Assembly: GCF_000743355.1 (NCBI RefSeq)
Contig: NZ_JQEI01000026.1
Span: 124,001-188,000 of the forward strand
DNA length: 64,000 bases
Direction: 5' to 3'
From: Serratia sp. Ag1
GTDB taxonomy: Bacteria; Pseudomonadota; Gammaproteobacteria; Enterobacterales; Enterobacteriaceae
In this document: positions 37,378-47,649 of the stretch, in pieces
Layout of the letters: every line of letters begins with the position of its first letter
How positions within the stretch are numbered: position 1 is the first letter of the stretch
Program-made: the position numbers and the translations under genes
The notes under the pieces: generated by a model
What the model saw: only the letters and a program-made list of their open reading frames with translations
Database searches by the model: none
Told to the model about the DNA's origin: nothing

Positions 37378-38520
37378 ATGAAGAATACAGTCAAGATTAT
37401 AGGGTTATTATTAGCCTTGTTGACATCAATAAATGCATATGCAGATATTCAGTGTGGATTGGATTATAGATATCCTTACCGAGAGTTGACCGTTCCTCTG
37501 AGTGGTTCCGTTTATGCCGGAAATGAGCTACCAGTTGGAGCTACGTTGTATAAATTCAGAGTTACTGGCTCAGATAATAAAGTAGCGTTGAGATGTGAGA
37601 CTACGGAATCTTGGATTGCTAATGTTTACTATAAAGTTGTTTCAGAACCGATAGGTCCTGCCTTTAATTTCGCTGGAAATACATATAATGGAGCAGTTTA
37701 TCCAACTAATATAAATGGAATTGGTATAGCTATATACACCTACAACGTAAATGCTAATCCAACGATAACAATGGCTACACCAATGTACGAGCCGATGAAC
37801 TATCAATCGGATGGTTCTTCGATTGGAACTTCATCAGGACTGAAGATTAATCCAGCTATTTATATAGCGCTTGTAAAAACAGGAGCAATTGCAAGTGGTT
37901 CATCTGTTTTAGGAAGCACTATCCCCCCCTTAAGTATAACAGCAGAACTAACACCAGGTTTATCTGGGCTGCCGCTTGATTTATTAAAAATAAACTTCTC
38001 TGGTTCAGTTATTGTACGGACATCAACTTGCCAAACTAAAAGCAGAACAGTAATTCTAGGTGAGCATGAACTCAGGAGTACCTTCAAAGGAAAAGGCTCA
38101 GTAACACCTTGGATTGATTCATCGATTGAGTTAACAGATTGTCCAACATTTGAGGGATATTACCCTGGTGGTTATCAAACATCTTTTGACGGAGCAACAC
38201 CTACGGGGGGGACGCCAACCCCAAATGCTTTGCTTGTCTCGATAACCGCAAATACTGGTGTGATTGATGCCGCTGCAGGACTTATTTCTATTAATAAGAC
38301 TCAGTCAGGTTCGGCATCAGGTTTAGGGATTCAGTTAGGATGGGGTGATAAATCCAAACCATCAGTTTGGAATCTTTCTGAGCAAAAAAAATTCACCCTA
38401 CCAAATAACGGAGTGAAAAATATTACAATACCTATGGCTGCAAGGTATTACCAGACTGAAAATGTAGTGACTCCAGGTCGAGCTGATGGGCAGGTTATGT
38501 TTACGATTAACTATAATTAA
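37378..38520 (+). CDS. Fimbrial tip adhesin
   Basis: 381 aa from ATG 37378, chosen because GAGG lies 6-7 nt before it and a normal signal peptide (KIIGLLLALLTSINAYA) starts there. A longer in-frame start at 37300 would lie inside the usher gene. Two domains: an N-terminal receptor-binding domain (about 25-200), and a C-terminal pilin domain with Cys in RTSTCQTKSRTV and LTDCPTFEG and a final beta strand GQVMFTINYN for assembly. Position as the last gene after the usher matches MrkD/FimH-type adhesins. The receptor is unknown. More AT-rich than its operon partners. Confidence 0.85.
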   Translation: MKNTVKIIGLLLALLTSINAYADIQCGLDYRYPYRELTVPLSGSVYAGNELPVGATLYKFRVTGSDNKVALRCETTESWIANVYYKVVSEPIGPAFNFAGNTYNGAVYPTNINGIGIAIYTYNVNANPTITMATPMYEPMNYQSDGSSIGTSSGLKINPAIYIALVKTGAIASGSSVLGSTIPPLSITAELTPGLSGLPLDLLKINFSGSVIVRTSTCQTKSRTVILGEHELRSTFKGKGSVTPWIDSSIELTDCPTFEGYYPGGYQTSFDGATPTGGTPTPNALLVSITANTGVIDAAAGLISINKTQSGSASGLGIQLGWGDKSKPSVWNLSEQKKFTLPNNGVKNITIPMAARYYQTENVVTPGRADGQVMFTINYN

Positions 38521-38643
38521 ACTCTAGATGATTTTATATATCGTAATGTTTTTATTGTCGATCTCTACTGAGCGAAGGCAGTGGCTTTCGCTACCACTGA
38601 AGCCGGATTGGATGTTTATTCTGATTAATCAAATACCAATAAA

Positions 38644-38663
38644 AGCGCTGAGCTTTCAGCGCT
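38644..38663 (-). terminator. Terminator of the hemW operon
   Basis: Perfect 8-bp stem AGCGCTGA / TCAGCGCT with a 4-nt loop, followed on the minus strand by TTTTATTGG. It lies 6 bp after the hemW stop and may also serve the convergent fimbrial operon. Confidence 0.85.
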
Positions 38664-38669
38664 CTCTTG

Positions 38670-39821
38670 TTATTCCTCCGGCAGAAACAGCTCCAGCAGC
38701 GAGTTGAGGAACAGCTTGCCTTTCTCGGTGATCTGCCAGTATTCCGCCGTCTCTTCCAGGTAACCTTGAACTAATGCCTCGTCCAACTGTGTGCGAATCA
38801 CACTTTCATCCAACCCGGTATAGCGGGCGAATTCGGCACGCGGGGCGGCTTCCAGCAGGCGGAAACGATTCATAAAGAACTCGAAGGGCCGGTCATGCTC
38901 AGCCACTTCATGCAGCTTGTCGCGGTATTCACCGCGCATAAAGCCGCGTGGATGCTTGGTTTTGCTGGTGCGCAGAATACGGCCATCGGCAAAAGTCAGT
39001 TTACCGTGTGCGCCGCAGCCAATCCCCAGATAGTCGCCAAAGCGCCAGTAGTTGAGGTTGTGTTGGCATTGATAGCCCGGTTTGGCATAGGCGGATGTTT
39101 CGTACTGCTGGTAACCGGCAGCGCTTAGCAGCTCATGCCCTTGCTGATAGATGTCCCACAGTGCGTCATCGTCTGGCAGCACTGGCGGGCGCGAACTGAA
39201 CAGGGTGTTCGGCTCAATGGTGAGCTGATACCACGACAAATGCGGTGGGTTCAGGGCAATTGCCTGGCGCAGATCGTCCAAGGCTTCTGCCAGCGATTGA
39301 TCCGGCAGACCGTGCATCAGATCGAGGTTGAAACTGCGCAGACCCAGACCGGTGGCCAGATGCGCCGCGCGCTTAGCCTCATCCGGCCCGTGGATCCGCC
39401 CCAGACGCGTTAACTTCTCGGCGCTGAAACTCTGCACGCCAATCGAAATTCGGTTCACCCCGGCACGCTGATAGCCGCTGAAGCGGTCAGCCTCCACGGT
39501 GCCGGGGTTGGCTTCCATGGTGATCTCTGCATCGGCAGCGACATGAATACGTGCGCGCACCCCGTCCAGCAATGCCTGCATCGCTTCGGCACTCAACAGG
39601 CTTGGCGTGCCACCGCCGATGAAAATGGTGCTGATTGCACGGCCACTGGTGAGCGGCAGATCGGCATCCAGATCGGCCAGCAGATGCTCGACGTATTCCT
39701 GGTGTGGAACGTCACCCTTTAAAGCGTGCGAATTGAAATCGCAGTATGGGCATTTTTGTACGCACCAGGGAATATGGATGTACAGGCTGAGCGGCGGCAA
39801 TTGCACGGGGTTAACTGGCAT
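38670..39821 (-). CDS. hemW: Radical SAM haem chaperone HemW
   Basis: 383 aa, cytosolic. The radical-SAM cluster motif is [18 protein letters not shown] (C-x3-C-x2-C), followed by the [11 protein letters not shown] loop. The C-terminal HemN-like domain has [13 protein letters not shown]. It is long misannotated as coproporphyrinogen oxidase; the family inserts haem into respiratory enzymes. It overlaps rdgB by 11 bp and is the last gene of the yggS-proC-yggT-yggU-rdgB-hemW run. Confidence 0.95.
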   Translation of the reverse strand: MPVNPVQLPPLSLYIHIPWCVQKCPYCDFNSHALKGDVPHQEYVEHLLADLDADLPLTSGRAISTIFIGGGTPSLLSAEAMQALLDGVRARIHVAADAEITMEANPGTVEADRFSGYQRAGVNRISIGVQSFSAEKLTRLGRIHGPDEAKRAAHLATGLGLRSFNLDLMHGLPDQSLAEALDDLRQAIALNPPHLSWYQLTIEPNTLFSSRPPVLPDDDALWDIYQQGHELLSAAGYQQYETSAYAKPGYQCQHNLNYWRFGDYLGIGCGAHGKLTFADGRILRTSKTKHPRGFMRGEYRDKLHEVAEHDRPFEFFMNRFRLLEAAPRAEFARYTGLDESVIRTQLDEALVQGYLEETAEYWQITEKGKLFLNSLLELFLPEE

Positions 39822-40407
39822 GACGCAGGGCTTCCAACATCAGTTTCAAGGCCTGACCACGGTGTGAGATGGCACTTTTCTTCTCGTGCGACAGTTCAGC
39901 GGCCGTACAGCCCAGTTCAGGCACATAGAAAATAGGATCGTAGCCAAAGCCGCCTTTGCCTGCGGATGCAAAGGTCACTTCACCGGCCCAGGTACCGTGG
40001 AACACCAACGGGGTGGGATCTTCCGCATGGCGCATATAAACCAGCACGCAATGGAACTGCGCTGCGCGTTGGCCCGCAGGCACGTCTTTCAGCGTCACCA
40101 GCAGTTTATCCAGATTCTGCTGATCGCTGGCATCCACACCGGCGTAGCGGGCGGAATAAATCCCCGGTGCGCCGCCCAGTACGTCCACGGCCAGTCCAGA
40201 ATCATCGGCAATCGCCGGTAGGCCAGTGATTTGCGCGGCATGGCGGGCCTTGAGGATGGCGTTTTCAATAAACGTCAGACCGGTTTCTTCGGCGGAGTCT
40301 ACGCCCAGTTCGGTTTGAGCCACCACATCCAGGCCGAAATCGGCGAGCAGGCTGGCGAGTTCACGCACTTTTCCGGGGTTTCCGGTAGCAAGAACGACTT
40401 TTTGCAT
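39811..40407 (-). CDS. rdgB: XTP/dITP pyrophosphatase
   Basis: 198 aa Ham1/RdgB family. Hydrolyses dITP, dHAPTP and XTP to monophosphates, keeping non-canonical purines out of DNA. The nucleotide-binding start [10 protein letters not shown], active-site [13 protein letters not shown] and [15 protein letters not shown], and C-terminal [12 protein letters not shown] are all present. Overlaps hemW by 11 bp; 17 bp after yggU. Confidence 0.97.
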   Translation of the reverse strand: MQKVVLATGNPGKVRELASLLADFGLDVVAQTELGVDSAEETGLTFIENAILKARHAAQITGLPAIADDSGLAVDVLGGAPGIYSARYAGVDASDQQNLDKLLVTLKDVPAGQRAAQFHCVLVYMRHAEDPTPLVFHGTWAGEVTFASAGKGGFGYDPIFYVPELGCTAAELSHEKKSAISHRGQALKLMLEALRHAS

Positions 40408-40424
40408 GATGATTACCTTGAAAA

Positions 40425-40715
40425 TTAGCTGATAAGCGCGGCGATCGCGGCAGGGATCTGTTGCGGGTTGATAATGCGTAACTGCTTATGCCGCCCTAAT
40501 TCACCCTTCTCAATAATAACGTTGCTTTTCGCCACCCTGAACTGTTTGGCGATAAATTTGATCAAATGGGCGTTGGCTTGACCATCAACCGGTGGAGCCG
40601 TGATGGCGACTTTTACCTCGTCGCCATGCAGGCCAATAATCTGGTCACGGCTGGCTTTCGGCTGAATATAAAGCCTGATAGCCAGCCCATCGCTCAACTG
40701 GGTGACTGTACTCAC
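40425..40715 (-). CDS. yggU: DUF167 family protein YggU
   Basis: 96 aa. [22 protein letters not shown] and [20 protein letters not shown] (given as two motifs) define the DUF167 alpha/beta fold. Function unknown. It overlaps the yggT end by 4 bp, so it is coupled to that gene as in other gammaproteobacteria. Confidence 0.95.
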   Translation of the reverse strand: MSTVTQLSDGLAIRLYIQPKASRDQIIGLHGDEVKVAITAPPVDGQANAHLIKFIAKQFRVAKSNVIIEKGELGRHKQLRIINPQQIPAAIAALIS

Positions 40716-41266
40716 AGCAGGAACCAGAGCTCGCCGAACAGATCCATTCCCAAATAGTTGATGAGATACAGGATCAGGATCACTACCATGGCGGAGAAAT
40801 CGATGCCGCCCATCGCTGGGATCACACGACGGATCGGTGCCATCAGCGGTTCGGTGAGCTGATACATCACATAATCAATCGGGCTACGGCCTTGGCTGAT
40901 CCAGCTCATCAATGCACGGATAATCATCACCCAGAAGATCAGATAACCGGCTGATTTGACCAGTGAAATCAGGCCAAACAGCAGGTTATACAGGCTGAAC
41001 GACATGGCACCGCCCTGAATCAACAGCAACAGTGGATACTTGATGGTCATCAACAGGAAGGCCAGTAACAGCGAGGCGCTGTCAATCGGCCCCAGCGAAG
41101 GGAGAATGCGGCGTAGTGGGCCGACGATCGGTTGGGTGATTTTCACCACGAACTGCGAGAACGGGTTATAAAAATCGGTGCGCGTCAATTGCATCCAAAT
41201 GCGTAGCAACAGCACCATCACGTAAATATCAACAACGGTTTTGACCAGGAAAGTCAGCGTTAGCAT
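40712..41266 (-). CDS. yggT: YggT family inner-membrane protein
   Basis: 184 aa with two YGGT repeats, each with a pair of transmembrane helices and the motif (I/L)MxxxRALxSW or RIWMQLT. Examples are [20 protein letters not shown] and [14 protein letters not shown]. The family is linked to osmotic tolerance in some bacteria, and to cell-division neighbourhoods in Gram-positives. Its molecular role here is unknown. Confidence 0.94.
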   Translation of the reverse strand: MLTLTFLVKTVVDIYVMVLLLRIWMQLTRTDFYNPFSQFVVKITQPIVGPLRRILPSLGPIDSASLLLAFLLMTIKYPLLLLIQGGAMSFSLYNLLFGLISLVKSAGYLIFWVMIIRALMSWISQGRSPIDYVMYQLTEPLMAPIRRVIPAMGGIDFSAMVVILILYLINYLGMDLFGELWFLL

Positions 41267-41345
41267 GTGAGTTACCCTTCTCCTTAACTCTTGATTATCC
41301 CTATTGTCTTTCGGGCAGTAATAGCCTGAAATTCAGCAGGTAGCG

Positions 41346-42167
41346 TTAAAATAGCTTTTCCATTTCCTGCGCGCGGGAAACGGCTGCCTGCATCGCTTTG
41401 GCGACGGTCTCCGGCAGTTGTTGTTCGTTGAACACCCGCAGGGCTTCTGCGGTGGTTCCCCCTTTAGATGTCACCTGCTCGCGCAGCGTCGACAAAGGAA
41501 TTTCCGGATTGGCTGCGGCCAGCGCTGCTGCGCCGATGGCGGCCTGCTGCACCAGTTCACGTGCCGCTGTGCTGCTAAAGCCCATGCGTTCGGCCTCCTG
41601 CTGCATTGCATCCATAAACAGGAAGAAATAAGCCGGTGCGCTGCCTGCAGCGGCAATTACTCCGTTAATCCCATTTTCATCGTCAACCCAGCATACTTTG
41701 CCGACCGAACTCATCAGGTCGCGGGTGTAATGGCGATCCTGCTGGCTAACCTGCGGAGCAGCATACAGCCCGCTCATGCCTTGCCCTACCAGAGAAGGGG
41801 TGTTGGGCATAATACGCACGATATTCAATGATTCCCCCAGCATCTGATAGAAACGGCTGACCTGAATACCGGCAGCAATGGAGAGTACCAGTTTGCCAGA
41901 GAAATTAACCTGTTCCTGCAATGGTTTGCATACTTCTGCCATCATTTGCGGTTTTACCGCCAGCACCACCACTTCGGCTGCTTGCGCGCAACTGACGTTG
42001 TCGGCACTGCTGATAACGCCATAATCGGCGGCCAGCGCATCACGGTTTTTGGGCGAAGGAGCGCACACGTTGATGGCGGTTGCCGGATATCCTCCCGCAA
42101 CCAGGCCAGCAATAATAGCGCGTGCCATATTACCGGCACCAATAAAGGTAATTTTGCGATGTTGCAT
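41346..42167 (-). CDS. proC: Pyrroline-5-carboxylate reductase
   Basis: 273 aa from the ATG at 42167 (MQHRKITFIGAGNMARAI), chosen because GAGGGA lies just upstream; the frame's first ATG at 42179 is also possible. It makes proline from 1-pyrroline-5-carboxylate with NAD(P)H. The Rossmann loop is FIGAGNMARAIIAGL, and the C-terminal dimer domain carries the family signature REQVTSKGGTTAEAL. The location between yggS and yggT is common in Yersinia/Serratia but not in E. coli, where proC is elsewhere. Confidence 0.96.
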   Translation of the reverse strand: MQHRKITFIGAGNMARAIIAGLVAGGYPATAINVCAPSPKNRDALAADYGVISSADNVSCAQAAEVVVLAVKPQMMAEVCKPLQEQVNFSGKLVLSIAAGIQVSRFYQMLGESLNIVRIMPNTPSLVGQGMSGLYAAPQVSQQDRHYTRDLMSSVGKVCWVDDENGINGVIAAAGSAPAYFFLFMDAMQQEAERMGFSSTAARELVQQAAIGAAALAAANPEIPLSTLREQVTSKGGTTAEALRVFNEQQLPETVAKAMQAAVSRAQEMEKLF

Positions 42168-42195
42168 CCAATCCCTCATTCATTCAGTTGTGCCA

Positions 42196-42903
42196 TCAGG
42201 CCTTAGAATAATCACGGGCACCAAAAATTGCGGTGCCAATACGCACCAACGTGCTGCCAGCAGCGATCGCAGCGGCCATATCGTCGGTCATGCCCATCGA
42301 CAGGGTATCCACCTGCGGATAGCGCTGTTTGAGGGCCAGGAAAGCCTCGTTCATCTGGCTAAAAACCGCCAGTTGGCGCTGATAGTCAGCCTCAGGAGCG
42401 GGAATTGCCATCAGGCCACGTAAGCTGAGGTTAGGCAATGCGACAACCGCTTCGGCTAACGCTGGCAACTCATCCAATACAATGCCAGATTTGCTCTGTT
42501 CATCGCTGATATTTATTTGAATCAACACATTTAGCGGCGGCATTCCCGTTGGGCGCTGATCGTTCAGGCGTTGGGCGATGCGCAGGCGATCAAGGGTATG
42601 ACACCAGGCGAAATGTTCTGCCACCAGCTTGCTTTTGTTGGATTGCAGCGGGCCGATAAAGTGCCATTCCAACCCGGTTCCTTCTGGCAATAAGGCAAAA
42701 TGCTGGATCTTGTCCACGCCTTCCTGCACGTAATTCTCGCCGAAGGCGTGCTGGCCTGCGGCGATGGCTTCTGCGATCGCTGCCACAGGTTTGGTTTTAC
42801 TGACTGCAAGCAACTTAACTTCTTCTGGAGTGCGTGCGCAGCGTTGAGCTGCGGCATCAATACGGCTCCTGACATCCTGCAGATTCTGTTGGATAGTGCT
42901 CAT
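42196..42903 (-). CDS. yggS: PLP homeostasis protein (YggS/PLPBP family)
   Basis: 235 aa, single TIM-barrel PLP-binding protein similar to the N-domain of alanine racemase. The PLP Lys is in LLAVSKTKPVAAIAEA. FGENYVQEGVDKI, EWHFIGPLQSNK and the phosphate-binding SMGMTDDMAAAIAAGSTLVRIGTAIFG (in part) are family signatures. It has no enzyme activity in the known relatives; it balances vitamin B6 and amino-acid pools. First gene of its operon, only 20 bp from the divergent yggR start. Confidence 0.96.
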   Translation of the reverse strand: MSTIQQNLQDVRSRIDAAAQRCARTPEEVKLLAVSKTKPVAAIAEAIAAGQHAFGENYVQEGVDKIQHFALLPEGTGLEWHFIGPLQSNKSKLVAEHFAWCHTLDRLRIAQRLNDQRPTGMPPLNVLIQINISDEQSKSGIVLDELPALAEAVVALPNLSLRGLMAIPAPEADYQRQLAVFSQMNEAFLALKQRYPQVDTLSMGMTDDMAAAIAAGSTLVRIGTAIFGARDYSKA

Positions 42904-42923
42904 TGTTGACCCAGGAGATTGAT

Positions 42924-43928
42924 ATGGATATCGATGAATTCGTGGCCCTTAGTGTAAAGCATAACGCATCCGATCTGCACCTCTGTACCGGTCATCGGCC
43001 AATGTTACGTGTTGATGGTGAACTCCAGGCGGTGGAAGAGGCTGAAAATGTCGCGCCATCGCAGATGGCAAGCTGGTGCGAAACCTGGTTGAACCAGGAA
43101 CAGCAGCAGCGGTTACAACAGCAGGGGCAGCTCGATCTGGCGTTGGCATTAGCGGGTGGCGTTCGCCTGCGTGCTAATTTCTTCCGGCAAAATAGTGGGT
43201 TTTCGGTGGCGTTACGGCGGATTGCTAGCCAATGCCCGACCTTGGCCGAACTGCATACTCCCGAGATCGTTCCGGCGCTGGTACAGCGGGAAGACGGCCT
43301 GATTCTGGTCACTGGCGCTACTGGCAGCGGTAAGTCCACCACGTTGGCGGCAATGATCGATTTTATCAATCAGCGTCAGCGCCGCCACATCCTGACGCTG
43401 GAAGATCCGATCGAATTTATCCATCACAGCCGATTATCCTTGATCCAGCAGCGTGAATTGGGGCGCGATACTCACAGCTTTGACGATGCGCTGCGGGCGG
43501 CATTGCGGGAAGATCCTGACGTGATCCTGTTGGGGGAGTTGCGTGATACCACCACGATCCGGCTGGCGCTGACTGCGGCAGAAACCGGCCATCTGGTTCT
43601 GGCAACGTTGCATACCCGCAGCGCGCCGCAGGCGGTAGAACGGCTGGTGGATGTGTTCCCGGCGGAAGAGAAACCTTATGTCCGCGCCCAACTGGCCAGC
43701 AGCTTACAGGCGGTGATTGCGCAAAAACTGTTGAGCAAACCCGGGGGCGGGCGGGTGGCAGTCTATGAGATCCTTACCGCTACCGCCGCTGTGAGCAGCA
43801 TGATCCGCGAAGGTAAAACGCACCAGCTCGCCAGCGTATTACAAACCGGCGCGCAATCAGGCATGCAGACTTTTGAACAGGGGGTGCAGCAGCGTATTCA
43901 GGCCGGGTTACTCAGTGGGGCCGCTTAA
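42924..43928 (+). CDS. yggR: PilT-like type IV pilus ATPase YggR
   Basis: 334 aa from ATG 42924, which has CAGGAG 6 nt upstream; the longer TTG frame at 42903 overlaps the yggS start and is unlikely. PilT family hexameric ATPase: N-terminal PAS-like domain (ASDLHLCTGHRPMLRVDGEL), Walker A GATGSGKSTT, Asp box LTLEDPIEF, Walker B DPDVILLGELRD and His box TGHLVLATLHTRS. It may power pilus retraction or DNA uptake, but no pilus genes lie nearby. Convergent with ruvX. Confidence 0.92.
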   Translation: MDIDEFVALSVKHNASDLHLCTGHRPMLRVDGELQAVEEAENVAPSQMASWCETWLNQEQQQRLQQQGQLDLALALAGGVRLRANFFRQNSGFSVALRRIASQCPTLAELHTPEIVPALVQREDGLILVTGATGSGKSTTLAAMIDFINQRQRRHILTLEDPIEFIHHSRLSLIQQRELGRDTHSFDDALRAALREDPDVILLGELRDTTTIRLALTAAETGHLVLATLHTRSAPQAVERLVDVFPAEEKPYVRAQLASSLQAVIAQKLLSKPGGGRVAVYEILTATAAVSSMIREGKTHQLASVLQTGAQSGMQTFEQGVQQRIQAGLLSGAA

Positions 43929-43942
43929 ATGAGAGGGGTAAT

Positions 43943-44365
43943 TCAACTCAATTGTTGTTCAAACCAGCTTTCCAGAATAACCACGGCGGAAGCGGAATCG
44001 ACGCTGCCTTTGTCCAAGGCGCGGAAACCGCCGCGATCAAACAGATGGGCGCGAGCTTCAACGGTGCTCAGGCGTTCATCGTGCAGGGCGATCTGCACAC
44101 CAAACCGGCCATGTAAGCGGTTGGCAAATTTACGGGCACGTTCGGTCAACGGCTGTTCGGTGCCGTCCATGTTCAGCGGCAGGCCGACCACCACCAGATC
44201 TGGCTGCCACTCTTTCAGCAACCGCTCAATCTTCTGCCAGTCTGGCGTGCCGTCTTGTGCTTTAAAGGCTGCCAAGGCTCGTGCCGTGCCGGTAATTTCC
44301 TGGCCGATGGCGGCTCCGATGCTTTTGGTGCCGAAGTCAAAAGCAATAATGGTACGGTTGGTCAT
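43943..44365 (-). CDS. ruvX: Putative pre-16S rRNA nuclease / Holliday resolvase-like protein
   Basis: 140 aa (YqgF/RuvX). RNase H-like fold with the metal-binding Asp in [16 protein letters not shown], the [13 protein letters not shown] loop and the [13 protein letters not shown] segment. In E. coli it processes the 5' end of 16S rRNA; an older name is Holliday junction resolvase. Its start overlaps the yqgE stop (TGATG), giving translational coupling. Confidence 0.95.
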   Translation of the reverse strand: MTNRTIIAFDFGTKSIGAAIGQEITGTARALAAFKAQDGTPDWQKIERLLKEWQPDLVVVGLPLNMDGTEQPLTERARKFANRLHGRFGVQIALHDERLSTVEARAHLFDRGGFRALDKGSVDSASAVVILESWFEQQLS

Positions 44366-44928
44366 CAGGCGTGTCCTGCTTGATTGGCAATGCTGCGGAT
44401 ATCAATGCCAAGGCGGTTTGCCGCCTCGCGCCAGCGGCTGGCGATTGGCGTATGAAACAAAATATCGTTGTCGGCTTCGATGGTCAGCCAGGCATTTTCC
44501 AAAACCTCCTGTTCCAACTGCCCTTGCTCCCAACCGGCATAACCGAGGGCCACTAATACCTCTGTCGGCTGATCTGGGGTACCGAGGGTTTCCAGCACGT
44601 CTTTGGAGGTGGTGATCATCGTGTGTGGTGATATCTGAATGCTCGAAGCGAATCCTTCACGCGGGGAGTGCAGAATAAAACCACGATCGTCGGCCAGTGG
44701 CCCACCGGCAAACACCGGCTTGTCCAAGCTGATAGCAGGATCGCGTGGTGAAGGCTCAATTTGGAGTTTGCTCAAGACCGACTCTACCGTGAATTGTTCC
44801 ACGGGTTTATTGATGACTAACCCCATGGCACCGTTTTCATTATGCTCACAAACGTATATCACCGAACGTTTGAAGCGCGGATCTTGCATTCCTGGCATGG
44901 CAATAAGGAAGTGGTGCTGTAAATTCAT
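44365..44928 (-). CDS. yqgE: UPF0301 / DUF179 protein YqgE
   Basis: 187 aa from [19 protein letters not shown], which matches the E. coli start; the frame continues upstream to 45000 but that part is not conserved. [21 protein letters not shown] and [16 protein letters not shown] are the family signatures. Function unknown. Always found with ruvX, as here. Confidence 0.95.
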   Translation of the reverse strand: MNLQHHFLIAMPGMQDPRFKRSVIYVCEHNENGAMGLVINKPVEQFTVESVLSKLQIEPSPRDPAISLDKPVFAGGPLADDRGFILHSPREGFASSIQISPHTMITTSKDVLETLGTPDQPTEVLVALGYAGWEQGQLEQEVLENAWLTIEADNDILFHTPIASRWREAANRLGIDIRSIANQAGHA

Positions 44929-45065
44929 GTCGTTATACAAGGTGTTATCGATGAGAGAATAAACAGCCGCCAGTATGCGGTTATACAATGCATACTTCAA
45001 GCGGCGTGATCGAGGCTGTTAATGAGCCCCAGGCAGGGGCTCAGAAGAGGGGGGATAGACGCTGC

Positions 45066-46016
45066 TTATTTTGCGGCAAGGCGCTTTTCAATGGCGTCCA
45101 TCAGCATGCCGGTGACAGAAACCGGGAAGGCGGCTTCAATTTCACGGGCACAGGTCGGGCTGGTGACGTTGATCTCGGTGAGACGATCGCCGATCACGTC
45201 CAGGCCAACGAAAATCAGCCCCTTTTCTTTCAGCGTTGGCGCGACCGCACGAGCAATTTTCCAGTCGCTTTCGCTCAGCGGGCGAGGTTCACCCCGGCCA
45301 CCGGCAGCCAGATTGCCACGAGTTTCTCCTTGGGCTGGAATACGCGCCAGGCAATAAGGCACTGGTTCGCCATCCACCACCAGAATACGTTTATCACCGT
45401 CCTTGATGGCTGGCAGGAAATTTTGCGCCATACAGAAGCGGCTACCGTGTTCGGTCAGGGTTTCGATAATCACCGACAGGTTAGGGTCATCCTGTTTTAC
45501 ACGGAAGATCGAGGCTCCACCCATACCGTCCAACGGCTTGAGGATGATGTCGCCATGCTGCTGGTGGAACTTGCGGATATGTTCTGCGCTACGGCTGACC
45601 AGCGTGTCTGGCGTCAGCTCTGGGAACCAGGCGGTGAACAATTTCTCGTTGCAGTCGCGCAGGCTTTGCGGTTTGTTGACCACCAGCGTGCCTTTCACTT
45701 CAGCGCGTTCCAGAATATAGGTGGCGTAGATATATTCGGTATCGAAAGGTGGATCTTTACGCATCAGAATCACATCCAGATCCTGCAGCGCCAGATCCTG
45801 TTCGGCAGTGAAGCTGAACCAGTTTTCTTTATCTTCTTTCACGTTTAACAGGCGCGTGCGGGCGCGGCTATCACCGGCATGCAGGTAAAGATCGTTCATC
45901 TCCATATAATGCAGTTCCCAACCACGGCGCTGCGCTTCGAGCAGCATGGCGAAGCTGGTGTCTTTCTTGATATTGATGGAGGTAATAGGGTCCATCACGA
46001 TGCCGAGCTTAATCAT
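45066..46016 (-). CDS. gshB: Glutathione synthetase
   Basis: 316 aa ATP-grasp enzyme. Joins gamma-glutamylcysteine and glycine. It has the N-terminal LGIVMDPITSINIKKDTS, the ATP-binding region DIILKPLDGMGGASIF, and the GETRGNLAAGGRGEPRPLS loop. It ends FPVSVTGMLMDAIE. Length matches E. coli GshB. It lies after rsmE (33 bp gap) on the same strand. Confidence 0.97.
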   Translation of the reverse strand: MIKLGIVMDPITSINIKKDTSFAMLLEAQRRGWELHYMEMNDLYLHAGDSRARTRLLNVKEDKENWFSFTAEQDLALQDLDVILMRKDPPFDTEYIYATYILERAEVKGTLVVNKPQSLRDCNEKLFTAWFPELTPDTLVSRSAEHIRKFHQQHGDIILKPLDGMGGASIFRVKQDDPNLSVIIETLTEHGSRFCMAQNFLPAIKDGDKRILVVDGEPVPYCLARIPAQGETRGNLAAGGRGEPRPLSESDWKIARAVAPTLKEKGLIFVGLDVIGDRLTEINVTSPTCAREIEAAFPVSVTGMLMDAIEKRLAAK

Positions 46017-46049
46017 CTTCTCTCCTTACGAGCCGGTTTGAACGGGCTC

Positions 46050-46781
46050 TTAGCCCAGGTCGCCGAAGCGGACCTGCAAAGCGGTAATTGCGGTAAGCGC
46101 TGTGGTTTCTGTACGCAAAACGCGTGGCCCCAGCAGAATATCAGTAAATCCGTAGCCTGTGGTCATGGTGATTTCTTCGGCAGATAACCCGCCTTCTGGA
46201 CCAATCAGCAGACGTACATGGTCTACTGGCAGCGGTAATGTATTGATGCTTTGGTTAGCTCGCGGGTGTAGGTTCAGCTTCAGGCTGCCGTCCTGCTCGG
46301 CGCACCAGGCTTCTAGCTGCATTGCTTCGCGGATCTCTGGGATGCGGTTACGGCCACATTGCTCACAGGCGGCGATAGCAATTTTTTGCCACTGCTGCAG
46401 TTTCTTCGCCATGCGTTCGCCATCCAGCTTAACGCCGCAGCGCTCGGAAAATAGCGGAGTAATCACGTTGACGCCCAGCTCTATGGATTTCTGAATGGTG
46501 AACTCCATCTTTTCGCCGCGCGAGATCACTTGGCCAAGATGCAGATTAAGCGGCGACTCGCGATCTTCAAGCTGCCCGGCGCTGACGTGAACCAGAACAT
46601 TCTTTTTATTCACCTGGGTGATTTCAGCATCGAACACCTGATTACTGCCATCGAAAAGTTGCAATGCCTGCCCGGTGTTCATGCGCAGTACACGGCCAAC
46701 ATGGTTGGCCGCATCCTCGCTTAACGCGATTTCTGCATTAGTGCGCAAAAGGTCTGGATGGTAAATGCGGGGTATACGCAT
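46050..46781 (-). CDS. rsmE: 16S rRNA m3U1498 methyltransferase
   Basis: 243 aa from [13 protein letters not shown], the E. coli start; the open frame extends upstream to 46871 into the endA end but is not conserved there. SPOUT-type knotted methyltransferase with [15 protein letters not shown] and [13 protein letters not shown] forming the SAM knot, and an N-terminal PUA-like domain ([12 protein letters not shown]). Confidence 0.96.
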   Translation of the reverse strand: MRIPRIYHPDLLRTNAEIALSEDAANHVGRVLRMNTGQALQLFDGSNQVFDAEITQVNKKNVLVHVSAGQLEDRESPLNLHLGQVISRGEKMEFTIQKSIELGVNVITPLFSERCGVKLDGERMAKKLQQWQKIAIAACEQCGRNRIPEIREAMQLEAWCAEQDGSLKLNLHPRANQSINTLPLPVDHVRLLIGPEGGLSAEEITMTTGYGFTDILLGPRVLRTETTALTAITALQVRFGDLG

Positions 46782-46849
46782 AGTGATTATCAGATCCTGG
46801 CTCGATGAAACGGCGCTGCCAGCGGGCAGCGCGAAAGCATTATAGTAGG

Positions 46850-47545
46850 TCAGCCTTTTCGCTGCTGACAAGCTTGTTGAATATAAGAGTTATGGTTGCC
46901 CTGGATCTGTGCGATGCGTGCTTCTCGCGTACATTCCCAGCTAGTTACAGGATATTGACGGTCCCAGGCTTCAAATAATTGGGTCTGTTGACGTGAAAGC
47001 TGTAACTGATAGCGATCGCGCATATAAAAGTAGGTACGGGCAATGGCCCCACGGGCGTGTGCCGGTGGTTCAGCCTGTTTATTTTTGAAATCAACTTTCA
47101 TTGGGCACTGACCATACTGGCCTTCACCACCGCGCCATTGGCTGTACATGAAGTTGTTGCGATCGCCATTCACTTCACCAATGGCTGGTTGCAGATTGTG
47201 CAGGTCAGTTTCTATCTGGCGGTACAGCGGGTTTTGGTTGCAGTTTTTCCGCCCGCCGTCTTGCCAACATTGCAACTGGTGGCCGAACTGCCAGGCTGGT
47301 ACTACGTGTTCCCATTCGATACGTTCGGCGCGCTGGACGCTTTTACGCACCTGATAGCCACAACTGTTGAGATCGGGAATGCCTTTCTTGCCCTGCCAGT
47401 CGATCTTACAGCCACAATAGAAACTACCGGGTGCATCCTGGTTGATCTTGACCGCTGCGGCTTTGGCCTGAGTAAAGTTATTGATTTGCGCCAGCACGCT
47501 ACCCGAGGGGAGTAAAACTACCATCAACAAAAATTTGCGAAGCAT
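46850..47545 (-). CDS. endA: DNA-specific endonuclease I
   Basis: 231 aa periplasmic nuclease. Signal peptide ([16 protein letters not shown]). The conserved [21 protein letters not shown] carries Cys pairs, and the active-site block is [19 protein letters not shown]. The metal-site region is RNNFMYSQW. It degrades double-stranded DNA in the periplasm. Same gene neighbours (sprT, rsmE, gshB) as E. coli. Confidence 0.96.
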   Translation of the reverse strand: MLRKFLLMVVLLPSGSVLAQINNFTQAKAAAVKINQDAPGSFYCGCKIDWQGKKGIPDLNSCGYQVRKSVQRAERIEWEHVVPAWQFGHQLQCWQDGGRKNCNQNPLYRQIETDLHNLQPAIGEVNGDRNNFMYSQWRGGEGQYGQCPMKVDFKNKQAEPPAHARGAIARTYFYMRDRYQLQLSRQQTQLFEAWDRQYPVTSWECTREARIAQIQGNHNSYIQQACQQRKG

Positions 47546-47649
47546 ATTCCAAAATAACCCAGAAACGGAAAAGCGGGCAGGGTAGCGGAAGTGACCTGTG
47601 GGTGCAAATGGTGATCGTTGCCTGTCTCAGGGCGGTATTAGGCTGTTAC

